A stretch of 6,503 nt of DNA from Competibacteraceae bacterium UBA3908 (GTDB lineage Bacteria; Pseudomonadota; Gammaproteobacteria; Competibacterales; Competibacteraceae): positions 1 through 6,503 of the forward strand of contig DGFE01000168.1 of the NCBI GenBank assembly GCA_002391525.1, written 5' to 3'. Position 1 is the stretch's first letter, and each line of letters begins with the position of its first letter. Under the pieces are notes generated by a model, which saw only the letters and a list, made by a program, of their open reading frames with translations, was not told the DNA's origin and made no database searches. Of the stretch, positions 1 to 6,149 are shown one piece after another. The translations under genes were made by a program, and so were the position numbers.

Positions 1-1158
1 TCTTACCTGTACCGCACCATCAACGCGGTACTGTCGCCCTATCTGGTCGCGGAACTCGGGCTGAGCGCCACCGATCTCGGTTTGCTGACCAGCGTTTATT
101 TTCTGACCTTCGCCGCTTTTCAGTTGCCCCTGGGGATGTTGCTGGACCGGTTCGGGCCGCGCCGGGTGGAAGCGACCCTGCTGCTGTTCGCGGCGGCGGG
201 CGCGGGGATGTTCGCGTTCGGTGGCGGCTTGGTGGAACTGGTGGTCGGGCGGGGGCTGATCGGGCTGGGGGTGTCGGCCTGTCTGATGGCCAGTTTCAAG
301 GCGTTCGTGTTGTGGTTTCCAGCCGCGCGGTTGCCGGCGGTCAACGGTTGGGTGCTGGCGGCGGGCGGGCTGGGGGCGCTGGCGGCTACCGCACCGGTCG
401 AGACCGCGCTGCGCCTGACCGATTGGCGGGGTTTGTTCGCCGGCCTGGCGGGACTCAGCTTTGCGGTCGCGCTCTGCCTGGTGCTGGCGGTGCCGGAGCA
501 GCGCCGAAACCCCGCGCCGCCCGACGGCTGGCGGGCGCAGTGGCGCGGGGTGGGGGACATCTTCCGCGACCGGGCGTTCTGGACGATTGCGCCGAGCAGC
601 GTCGTTTCGCAAGCCTCGTTTCTGGCGGTTCAGGGCTTGTGGGCGGGACCGTGGTTGCGCGACGTGGCCGGACTGGATCGGACGATGGCCGCCGATTATC
701 TGTTCTGGATCGCGGCGGCCATGGTCGGAGGGTTTCTCGGCATGGGGCAATTGACCTACCGCCTGTCGCGGTATGGCATCCCGCCGGTGGCGGTGGCGGC
801 GGGCGGCATGGCGTTGTTCATGTTCGTGCAACTGGCGTTGCTGTTTGAATGGGGGCCGCTGCTGCCGCTGTGGATGTCGTTCGGCTTCTTCGGCACCAGC
901 GGAGTGTTGAATTACGCCATCCTGACCCAGGCGTTTCCACCGGCGCTGGCGGGGCGGGTGAACACGGCGCTGAACCTGCTGGTGTTCGTGGCGGCGTTCG
1001 CCGGCCAGTGGGGCATGGGCGCGATCATCGACCGCTGGCCGGCGGCGGGTGGCGGTTACGCGGCGCCGGGGTATCGATTGGCGTTCGGGCTGGCGCTGGC
1101 ATTGCAATTGCTCTCCTGGGCCTGGTTGTTGGCGAAGTCACCGGATCGGCGGGTATGA
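1..1158 (+). CDS. MFS transporter, 5'-truncated by the window edge
   Basis: This is an inner-membrane secondary transporter of the major facilitator superfamily; its substrate cannot be read from the sequence. The frame is open from base 1, so the true start lies upstream and only a short N-terminal piece is missing. The TTG at 82 is an internal codon, because the preceding residues already form TM1 (YRTINAVLSPYL). About 385 residues are visible, against roughly 400-430 for such proteins. The loop 2-3 motif A is present as GMLLDRFGPRR. The following helices are rich in Gly, Ala, Leu and Val (for example GRGLIGLGVSACLMASFK), a cytoplasmic mid-loop runs around PEQRRNPAPPDGWRAQW, and a second six-helix half follows, ending in KSPDRRV. 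The style recalls the NarK/UhpC-like MFS branches of proteobacteria, but that is a resemblance only. Third positions are strongly G/C. The TGA stop is at 1156-1158. No clear terminator follows directly, so read-through toward the kinase gene is possible. Confidence 0.9.
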   Translation, partial: SYLYRTINAVLSPYLVAELGLSATDLGLLTSVYFLTFAAFQLPLGMLLDRFGPRRVEATLLLFAAAGAGMFAFGGGLVELVVGRGLIGLGVSACLMASFKAFVLWFPAARLPAVNGWVLAAGGLGALAATAPVETALRLTDWRGLFAGLAGLSFAVALCLVLAVPEQRRNPAPPDGWRAQWRGVGDIFRDRAFWTIAPSSVVSQASFLAVQGLWAGPWLRDVAGLDRTMAADYLFWIAAAMVGGFLGMGQLTYRLSRYGIPPVAVAAGGMALFMFVQLALLFEWGPLLPLWMSFGFFGTSGVLNYAILTQAFPPALAGRVNTALNLLVFVAAFAGQWGMGAIIDRWPAAGGGYAAPGYRLAFGLALALQLLSWAWLLAKSPDRRV

Positions 1159-1333
1159 ATAACGGCGTGGAGGGTCTAAGCATTGACCGGCGCGACTACA
1201 ATGAATGAGGGGACGGATCGTTATGACTCATCAATTGTGAACAGTCCTATCATTTTTATGGTGAAACAGCCGGGGTTTTTTACAAAAACCGATACTTGAA
1301 GCGGGTGAAAGCGATGAGGTTGTAACGAAGGTT
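1159..1333 (+). promoter_or_regulatory. Intergenic leader upstream of the kinase gene
   Basis: This gap between the MFS gene and the kinase gene is visibly richer in A/T than its flanks, especially 1221-1300, as expected for a promoter region. I could not fix a convincing sigma-70 promoter. A TACAAT hexamer (1197-1202) follows a TTGACC (1183-1188), but the spacing is only 8 bases. A TATCAT hexamer (1248-1253) has no good -35 partner. The promoter of the kinase-lipoprotein pair is therefore placed here only by position. The region also holds an inverted repeat, listed separately. Confidence 0.35.
1274..1290. repeat. Perfect 7-bp inverted repeat, 3-base loop
   Basis: GGTTTTT (1274-1280) and AAAAACC (1284-1290) are exact reverse complements around TAC. 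The repeat lies 44 bases before the kinase start. The stem is mostly A-T pairs and no T-run follows it, so it is not a classical intrinsic terminator. It could be a weak terminator for the upstream transporter, an operator half-site pair, or a chance product of the T and A runs. Confidence 0.35.
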
Positions 1334-3571
1334 ATGGAAATTCCAGGTTACACAATTCTGCGCCCGATTGGCAAGGGCGGCATGGCGACCGTCTATCTCG
1401 CCATTCAGGAATCGCTCGACCGCCAAGTCGCCCTGAAGGTGATGCAATCAAACCTGCTCAGAGACGAGAACTTTACCGAACGATTTCTCAAGGAAGGACG
1501 CATCATTGCCCAATTTCAACATCCCCAGATCATTACGATCTACGATTTCGGCTCGCACGATTCCCATTACTATTTTTCCATGGAGTTTTTGCCCGAAGGC
1601 ACCCTGGCTCAACAAATCGAACGAGGACTCAGCCTGGAACGCGCCCTGGACATCATTAAATTGATCGCGGGGGCGCTGGCCTATGCTCACAGGCGGGGTG
1701 TGATCCACCGTGACATCAAGCCACAGAACATCCTGTTCCGCCAGGATGGCACGCCAGTGCTCAGCGATTTCGGCATCGCCAAGATGGTGGATACCGACAC
1801 CCAGTTGACCGCTCCCGGACTCGCCATCGGCAGTCCCGTTTACATGAGTCCGGAACAAATCACCGGCCAGAAACTGGATAGCCGTTCCGATCTGTACAGC
1901 CTTGGCATCGTATTCTATGAAATGCTCGCCAGGCGGCCGCCGTATCGGGCCGACGACGTGATCAGCATCGCCCTGATGCACTGTACTCAACCGGTTCCGC
2001 CGTTGCCGGGGGGATTCAGTCAGCTTCAGCCCACGTTGCAAAAACTCTTGGCCAAGAACCCAGCCGACCGCTTTGCCAGCGCCGAGCAATTCATTCAGGC
2101 GCTCGACCAGGCCGGAACCGGGCGGTCGTTTTATTCTCTGCACGATACGACACGGATCGTTCAATCGTTCAAAAACTCTTTGCGCTCAAAAGGAATATTG
2201 TTGGTCGGCGGGTTGTCGCTGCTGGTTCTGGCCGTGGCTGGCGCTGTTTATTCGACCCTTTTTCACCAGCTGAGGCCACCTGATCCAGAAACCGGCACGA
2301 TTGTATTACCGCCCCTGTCGGGAAACCGTTCCACGCTGACCACCAATTATGAAAAACTCGCTGTCGAACACTTCGAGAAAAACGAGTTCGGACAGAGTTT
2401 GGAATTGATCAAACTCGGTCTCAATACCTCACCGGACGATGTCCGTCTGCTGGCGTTGCGCGAACGGGTTCAGCAATACCAGGACGCCGCCCGACTGTTG
2501 GAGCAGGCCCGACAGCTTTATCAGGACGGCAGGATCGACGAGAGCCAGCGAGTGGTCGAGGAGGGCCTGCGACGCGCACCCGATCACAGCGGCCTGACGG
2601 GATTGCGCGACACCTTGCAGGCCCAGGTTCGGCAGCGGCGGCAACAAGCCGATCAGCTTCTGGTTCAGGCTCACGCGCGCTGGCAGGAGGGCGATCTCGA
2701 GGGCAGCCTGAAATTGGCCGAGGAGGGCTTGCAACGGGTTGCCGACCATCCCGAATTGTCGACGCTCCGCGAGGCGATTCAGGGCCAGCTCGGGCGGCGG
2801 CAACGTATCGGGCAACTGCTCGCTCAGGCGCGAGACCTGTGGCAACGGGGCGAGTTGGACGAAAGCTTGCAACGGATCGAGCAAGGGCTGAGCCTGGATT
2901 CCGGGCAGCCCGACCTGCTGAATTTGCGCGACCGGGTGAAGGCGGCTATGGAGACCAACAACCAAATTGCCAAATCGCTGCGGGATTGCGCCACCCGGTT
3001 CCCGCTGGACCGCTTGTCCGTCACGCAAGGCGAGGAAGCGGCGGCTTGCTATAATCAGGTTATTGTCCTGGCGCCCGACAACGGCGAGGCGCGTGCCAGG
3101 CTGGAACAAGTAGCCAACCGGATTGCGGATTTGGCCAGCGGCGCTATCCGCCAGGCGGATTTCCAGCTCGCCGGAGAGTACTTGGCGCAACTGGGCCGGA
3201 TCAAGCCCGATCATCCACAACTCGCCGGCCTGAACCGGGATTTACGGGCCAAACGGGAACAGGCGGCCTCTCCGGTTCGGCAGAAACCGGAGAGCGTGAT
3301 CGACCGGCCCGCCGTGACCGGCAAACACCGGCCACCCGAAGCGCCTTCGGTCATACGGCCACCCGGCAAGCCGGATACCGACGCCAAGCCATCCACCAGC
3401 GCGAGTACCAACCCCGCGCGAGTTCAGCCTGTAAAACCAGCCAAACCCGTTTCGGAACTGGCGGGCAAGCCCCGCCAAAAGGGGCCAGGCCCCAGCTGTA
3501 GAGAGGCGCTGCTCAAGGCGCAGCTTGGAGAACCGTTGTCAACCACCGAACAGGAGGCGTGCAAGCCATGA
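1334..3571 (+). CDS. Transmembrane Ser/Thr protein kinase with periplasmic TPR-like repeats
   Basis: This is a Hanks-type (eukaryotic-like) kinase of 745 residues. The catalytic domain spans about residues 6-260: Gly-rich loop GKGGMATV (13-20), ATP-anchoring K35 in VALKV, likely partner E54, catalytic loop HRDIKPQN (D127, N132), DFG (145-147), activation segment ending GSPVYMSPE (166-174), D186 in SDLYSLG, and R246. All key residues are present, so it should be active; T154, T156 and T159 are possible activation-loop phosphosites. A single membrane span lies at about 287-310. With the kinase cytoplasmic, residues 311-745 are predicted periplasmic. They hold TPR-like repeats (about 340-640), a Pro/Lys-rich linker (about 641-719) and a tail with C722 and C743. 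There are no PASTA domains. The ATG at 1334 is the only possible start: no ATG, GTG or TTG lies in frame between it and the upstream TGA at 1262. GAAGG (1327-1331) sits only 2 bases away, an unusually short spacing. The stop overlaps the next start. The ligand and substrates are unknown. Confidence 0.95.
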   Translation: MEIPGYTILRPIGKGGMATVYLAIQESLDRQVALKVMQSNLLRDENFTERFLKEGRIIAQFQHPQIITIYDFGSHDSHYYFSMEFLPEGTLAQQIERGLSLERALDIIKLIAGALAYAHRRGVIHRDIKPQNILFRQDGTPVLSDFGIAKMVDTDTQLTAPGLAIGSPVYMSPEQITGQKLDSRSDLYSLGIVFYEMLARRPPYRADDVISIALMHCTQPVPPLPGGFSQLQPTLQKLLAKNPADRFASAEQFIQALDQAGTGRSFYSLHDTTRIVQSFKNSLRSKGILLVGGLSLLVLAVAGAVYSTLFHQLRPPDPETGTIVLPPLSGNRSTLTTNYEKLAVEHFEKNEFGQSLELIKLGLNTSPDDVRLLALRERVQQYQDAARLLEQARQLYQDGRIDESQRVVEEGLRRAPDHSGLTGLRDTLQAQVRQRRQQADQLLVQAHARWQEGDLEGSLKLAEEGLQRVADHPELSTLREAIQGQLGRRQRIGQLLAQARDLWQRGELDESLQRIEQGLSLDSGQPDLLNLRDRVKAAMETNNQIAKSLRDCATRFPLDRLSVTQGEEAAACYNQVIVLAPDNGEARARLEQVANRIADLASGAIRQADFQLAGEYLAQLGRIKPDHPQLAGLNRDLRAKREQAASPVRQKPESVIDRPAVTGKHRPPEAPSVIRPPGKPDTDAKPSTSASTNPARVQPVKPAKPVSELAGKPRQKGPGPSCREALLKAQLGEPLSTTEQEACKP
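3552..3557 (+). promoter_or_regulatory. Ribosome binding site deciding the lipoprotein start
   Basis: A full AGGAGG lies inside the last codons of the kinase gene, 10 bases before the ATG at 3568 but only 1 base before the GTG at 3559. The spacing favours ATG 3568. That ATG overlaps the kinase TGA (3569-3571) as ATGA, an arrangement typical of translational coupling. Confidence 0.8.
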
Positions 3572-4821
3572 AAATCATGAAAACCAACAACTTTGGGCTT
3601 ATATGGCGTTTATCCGCCCTGGCGCTGGCGGCGCTCCTGTGGGGCTGTGCGACGCCCACTTCGGAGCAGCCCCAAACAGCCGCCACTCCGACTCCTCCCC
3701 CGGTGCAGCCGGTTCCCTTCGACGACGCGGTGTTGAAGGCGGCGAACGATCTGTTCAGCCGCGCGCAACTACCCGCTGCCGGTGCCGGGGAGCCCATGAA
3801 ACATGCCCTGGTGATCGATCCGTTGATCGACGGTGTGTCCGGCTCGCAATCGGTCGCCACGCAATCCATGGAAGCGCGCCTTGTGGAGTTGGTGAAGAGC
3901 AAATACCCACAATTCACGGTGCAACCGTTCTCGACGGAGGCGGTCGCCAAATCCCCAATCGTGCTCGTGGGCACCTTTACGGGCGTCAATAAGGAGGGCA
4001 AGACCGAGGGAGTGCGCGAAGCTTTCCGGGTCTGTCTCGCGCTGGCCGATCTCAAGTCGGGCAAGATCATTTCCAAGGGCGTCGCGCGGGCGAAACCGGA
4101 GGGGGTCGACATTACCCCTACCGCGTACTTCAACGACAGTCCTGCGTGGACGCCGGATCAGGCCACCGAGGGTTACATCAAGACCTGTCAGGGCACCAAG
4201 CCGGGCGACCCGATCAATCCCCTCTATGCCGACCGTATTCTCACGGCGGCGCTGGTCAGCGAAGCGATTGACGCCTACAACAACCGCCAGTATCGAAAAG
4301 CGCTGGATTTATACCAGAGCGCGCTGCGGTCTCCCGGCGGCGAGCAATTGCGCGTTTATAACGGACTCTATCTGGCCAGTTGGAAAGTAGGCCGCCGCAA
4401 CGAAGCCGCCCAGGCGTTTGGCAGGATCGTGGATTATGGCCTGACGAACAAGCGGCTTGCCGTCAAGTTTCTGTTCAAACCCGGCTCGACGGATTTCTGG
4501 CCGGATCGGCAGGTTACTGGACCGTATCCCGTCTGGCTGAAGCAGATCGCGCAACGCACCGCGGAAAACAAGGGCTGCCTGGAAATTGTCGGGCATACCA
4601 GCCGTACCGGCCCCGAACCGATCAACGACCGGCTATCGCTGCTGCGGGCGGGAACCATCAAGCAAAAGCTGGAATCCGATGCGCCGGAGCTGCGTACCCG
4701 CACTATCGCGAATGGGGTGGGATCCAGGGAGAATCTCGTCGGTACCGCGACCGATGACGCGAGGGACGCGCTGGACCGACGGGTTGAATTCAAGGTCGTG
4801 GATTGTCGCGCGCCCATTTGA
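3568..4821 (+). CDS. Lipoprotein with TPR-like segment and C-terminal OmpA-like domain
   Basis: The product is a predicted 417-residue envelope lipoprotein. Residues 1-26 form a signal peptide with basic residues, a hydrophobic core and the lipobox LLWGC, giving lipidated C27; Trp at -2 is atypical. Residue +2 is Ala, not Asp, so Lol sorting to the outer membrane is expected. A Pro/Thr-rich linker (about 28-49) leads to a domain (about 50-225) containing HALVIDPLIDGV and VLVGTFTGV; it loosely recalls the FlgO/CsgG-type lipoprotein fold, but I do not recognise it securely. A TPR-like pair follows (about 231-290, AYNNRQYRKALDLYQSAL). Residues about 297-413 are OmpA-like: VGHTSRTG (341-348), NDRLSLLRA (353-361) and DRRVEFKV (403-410). 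The family's Asp after HT is Ser345 here, while the partner Arg360 is kept. C337 and C413 could form a disulfide. The gene is coupled to the kinase gene, which suggests a sensor or anchoring partner. The stop is TGA 4819-4821. Confidence 0.88.
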   Translation: MKIMKTNNFGLIWRLSALALAALLWGCATPTSEQPQTAATPTPPPVQPVPFDDAVLKAANDLFSRAQLPAAGAGEPMKHALVIDPLIDGVSGSQSVATQSMEARLVELVKSKYPQFTVQPFSTEAVAKSPIVLVGTFTGVNKEGKTEGVREAFRVCLALADLKSGKIISKGVARAKPEGVDITPTAYFNDSPAWTPDQATEGYIKTCQGTKPGDPINPLYADRILTAALVSEAIDAYNNRQYRKALDLYQSALRSPGGEQLRVYNGLYLASWKVGRRNEAAQAFGRIVDYGLTNKRLAVKFLFKPGSTDFWPDRQVTGPYPVWLKQIAQRTAENKGCLEIVGHTSRTGPEPINDRLSLLRAGTIKQKLESDAPELRTRTIANGVGSRENLVGTATDDARDALDRRVEFKVVDCRAPI

Positions 4822-4830
4822 AAACCGGTT

Positions 4831-4866
4831 AAACCCCCCTTCTCCCGCAAGCGGCGGAGGGGTTTT
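4831..4866. terminator. Probable bidirectional intrinsic terminator
   Basis: AAACCCC (4831-4837) pairs with GGGGTTT (4859-4865). Inside it, CTCC (4842-4845) could pair instead with GGAG (4856-4859) around a GCAAGC-centred loop, so the exact fold is uncertain. On the + strand the hairpin ends in TTTT (4863-4866), 9 bases after the lipoprotein stop. On the - strand the AAA at 4831-4833 gives a short T-run. It lies between convergent genes and could serve both. The core resembles the C-rich/G-rich palindromes scattered between genes of many proteobacteria. Confidence 0.65.
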
Positions 4867-4876
4867 CATGCAACTT

Positions 4877-4912
4877 CCCGGAACTGACGGGCGCAGCGAC
4901 GCGCCCGCCGGG
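4877..4912. repeat. Second palindrome between the convergent genes
   Basis: GGGCGC (4889-4894) and GCGCCC (4901-4906) form a perfect 6-bp stem with a 6-base loop. CCCGG (4877-4881) and CCGGG (4908-4912) can add an outer stem across an asymmetric internal loop. It lies directly after the stop of the - strand exporter gene. No T-run follows on either strand, so it may be an mRNA 3'-end stabilising hairpin rather than a terminator. Confidence 0.4.
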
Positions 4913-4923
4913 ACATTGGACGA

Positions 4924-6108
4924 TCAGTTCATTCCCTCACCGACCAGGATCCGGTGCGCGCCGTAGGCCAACAGCCCGCAACCGGCGATCACCGCCGCCA
5001 TGGGCAACGCCGAACCGGTGCCGAGCAGGCCGACCAGCGCGCTGGAAAGCGTCGCCACCATGAATTGCAGCGTGCCGATCAGTGCCGAGGCGCTGCCGGC
5101 GCGGGTCCCCTGATGAGCCAGCGCGTTGGCCATCGCGTTCGGCGCGGTGAAGCCGAGACTGGCGAGATAGCCAAACAGCGGCACCAGCAATGCCGGCAGA
5201 CCGCCCCAGTCGCTGGCTGCCACGGCAAGCAGCGCCAGCCCCAACAGCACGGTGGCGCGGTTGGCGCGGCGCAGGATCGCGTCGGCGGTATGGCGCAGCA
5301 ACAGCCGCCGGTTGAGCTGCGAACTGACGATCAATCCCAGCGCGTTGAGCCCGAACAGCCAGCCATAGGCTTGGGCCGGCACTCCATGGAGTTCGATGAA
5401 CACGTGCGGCGAACCGGTGATGTAGGCAAACATCCCGGCTTGCGCGAAGCCGCCGCTCAGGGTGTAGCCGAGAAAGCTCCGGTCGCGCAACAGCGCGCCG
5501 TAGACCCGCAGCGCCGCGCCGATTCCGCCGCCGGCGGTGGCGCCGGTTGGGCGGGTTTCCGGCAGATAACGCCAAACGGCCAGCAGGCAGGCGAGCCCGA
5601 ACAGCGCCAGCGCGACGAAAATCGCGCGCCAACCGGCGAGCGCGAGAATCCAGCCGCCGGCGAACGGGGCGAGGATCGGCGCCAGCCCCATCACCAGCAT
5701 CAACAGCGAATACACCCGCGCCGAGGTTCGCGCGTCGAAACGGTCGCGCACCACGGCCCGCGCGATCACCACGCCGGTGCAGCCGCCCACCGCCTGCGCG
5801 AAACGCAGGGCCGTCAGCGTGGCGATGTCGGGTGCGAGCGCGCAACCGACCGAGGCCGCGACATACAGCGCCAGCCCGGCGTACAGCGGCGGTTTCCGCC
5901 CGTAGCGGTCGGCGAGTGGACCATGGATCGCCTGACCGAGCGCCATGCCGATGAAAAAACTCGCCAGCGTGAATTGCACGGCGGCGGATTCGACACCGAA
6001 CCCGGCGGCGATGGTCGGCAGGCTGGGCAGGTACATGTCGATTGACATCGGCGCGAAGGCGGTCAGCGCGCCGAGGATCAACAGCCAGGAAAGGGACGGG
6101 TTGGTCAG
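4924..6108 (-). CDS. Bcr/CflA-family MFS drug-efflux transporter
   Basis: This is a proton-driven multidrug exporter of the inner membrane, DHA1 (12-TM) group. The N-terminus carries the Bcr/CflA hallmark PMSIDMYLPSLP in TM1. Motif A follows as GPLADRYGRKP after TM2, and the antiporter motif C region reads GLAPILAPFAGGW in TM5. The protein ends in RILVGEGMN. Known members (Bcr, CflA) export compounds such as bicyclomycin, sulfonamides or chloramphenicol; the substrate here is not predictable. The start is unusual. Between the upstream GTG at 6234 and the ATG of MSIDMYL, which would cut TM1, there is no in-frame ATG, GTG or TTG. I chose CTG at 6108: GGAG (bases 6117-6120 read on the - strand) lies 8 bases before it, and it gives 394 residues, close to the 396 I recall for E. 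coli Bcr. The GTG at 6234 would add 42 non-hydrophobic residues and overlap the upstream gene by 85 bases. That upstream gene shares the direction, so the two are probably one operon. Confidence 0.88.
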   Translation of the reverse strand: MTNPSLSWLLILGALTAFAPMSIDMYLPSLPTIAAGFGVESAAVQFTLASFFIGMALGQAIHGPLADRYGRKPPLYAGLALYVAASVGCALAPDIATLTALRFAQAVGGCTGVVIARAVVRDRFDARTSARVYSLLMLVMGLAPILAPFAGGWILALAGWRAIFVALALFGLACLLAVWRYLPETRPTGATAGGGIGAALRVYGALLRDRSFLGYTLSGGFAQAGMFAYITGSPHVFIELHGVPAQAYGWLFGLNALGLIVSSQLNRRLLLRHTADAILRRANRATVLLGLALLAVAASDWGGLPALLVPLFGYLASLGFTAPNAMANALAHQGTRAGSASALIGTLQFMVATLSSALVGLLGTGSALPMAAVIAGCGLLAYGAHRILVGEGMN

Positions 6109-6116
6109 GGAAGATG

Positions 6117-6120
6117 CTCC
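6117..6120 (-). promoter_or_regulatory. Ribosome binding site supporting a CTG start
   Basis: Read on the - strand this is GGAG, followed by 8 bases and then CTG at 6108-6106. The spacing is optimal for initiation and is the main sequence argument for a non-canonical CTG start of the exporter gene. The motif is only four bases long, so chance is possible. Confidence 0.4.
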
Positions 6121-6149
6121 GAACGGATAGGATTGCGGTCGTTGCCGAC

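Noticed and set aside
1183..1202. TTGACC and TACAAT as a promoter
   Set aside because: The hexamers are 8 bases apart, far from the 16-18 needed for sigma-70.
1155..1208. 17-codon frame whose ATG overlaps the stop of the first transporter (ATGA)
   Set aside because: No Shine-Dalgarno sequence and too short to support; it is the tail of a longer out-of-frame open stretch inside the transporter gene.
1201..1299. Small + strand open frame of 32 codons starting ATG AAT GAG in the leader of the kinase gene
   Set aside because: No ribosome binding site precedes it, the product has no recognisable feature, and its length is within chance expectation for an intergenic stretch.
2429..3220. 263-codon - strand frame opposite the kinase repeat region
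   Set aside because: Explained by the codon bias of the real + strand gene; no ribosome binding site or recognisable domain.
3329..3365. Direct repeat of CGGCCACCCG 27 bases apart
   Set aside because: Both copies encode Arg-Pro-Pro in the low-complexity linker; too short to indicate a mobile or regulatory repeat.
3481..3493. GGGGCC-A-GGCCCC palindrome near the 3' end of the kinase gene
   Set aside because: It lies within coding sequence for KGPGP and is readily explained by Gly/Pro codons in GC-rich DNA.
1334..4821. Type VI secretion kinase module (PpkA-like)
   Set aside because: Such kinases sit with FHA, phosphatase and structural secretion genes, none of which are in the window; the periplasmic region here is TPR-like.
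4954..6045. Long + strand open frame of 363 codons opposite the Bcr/CflA gene
   Set aside because: Its product is rich in Gln, Arg, Gly and His with no domain, a typical antisense shadow of a GC-rich transporter gene whose - strand reading has clear family motifs.
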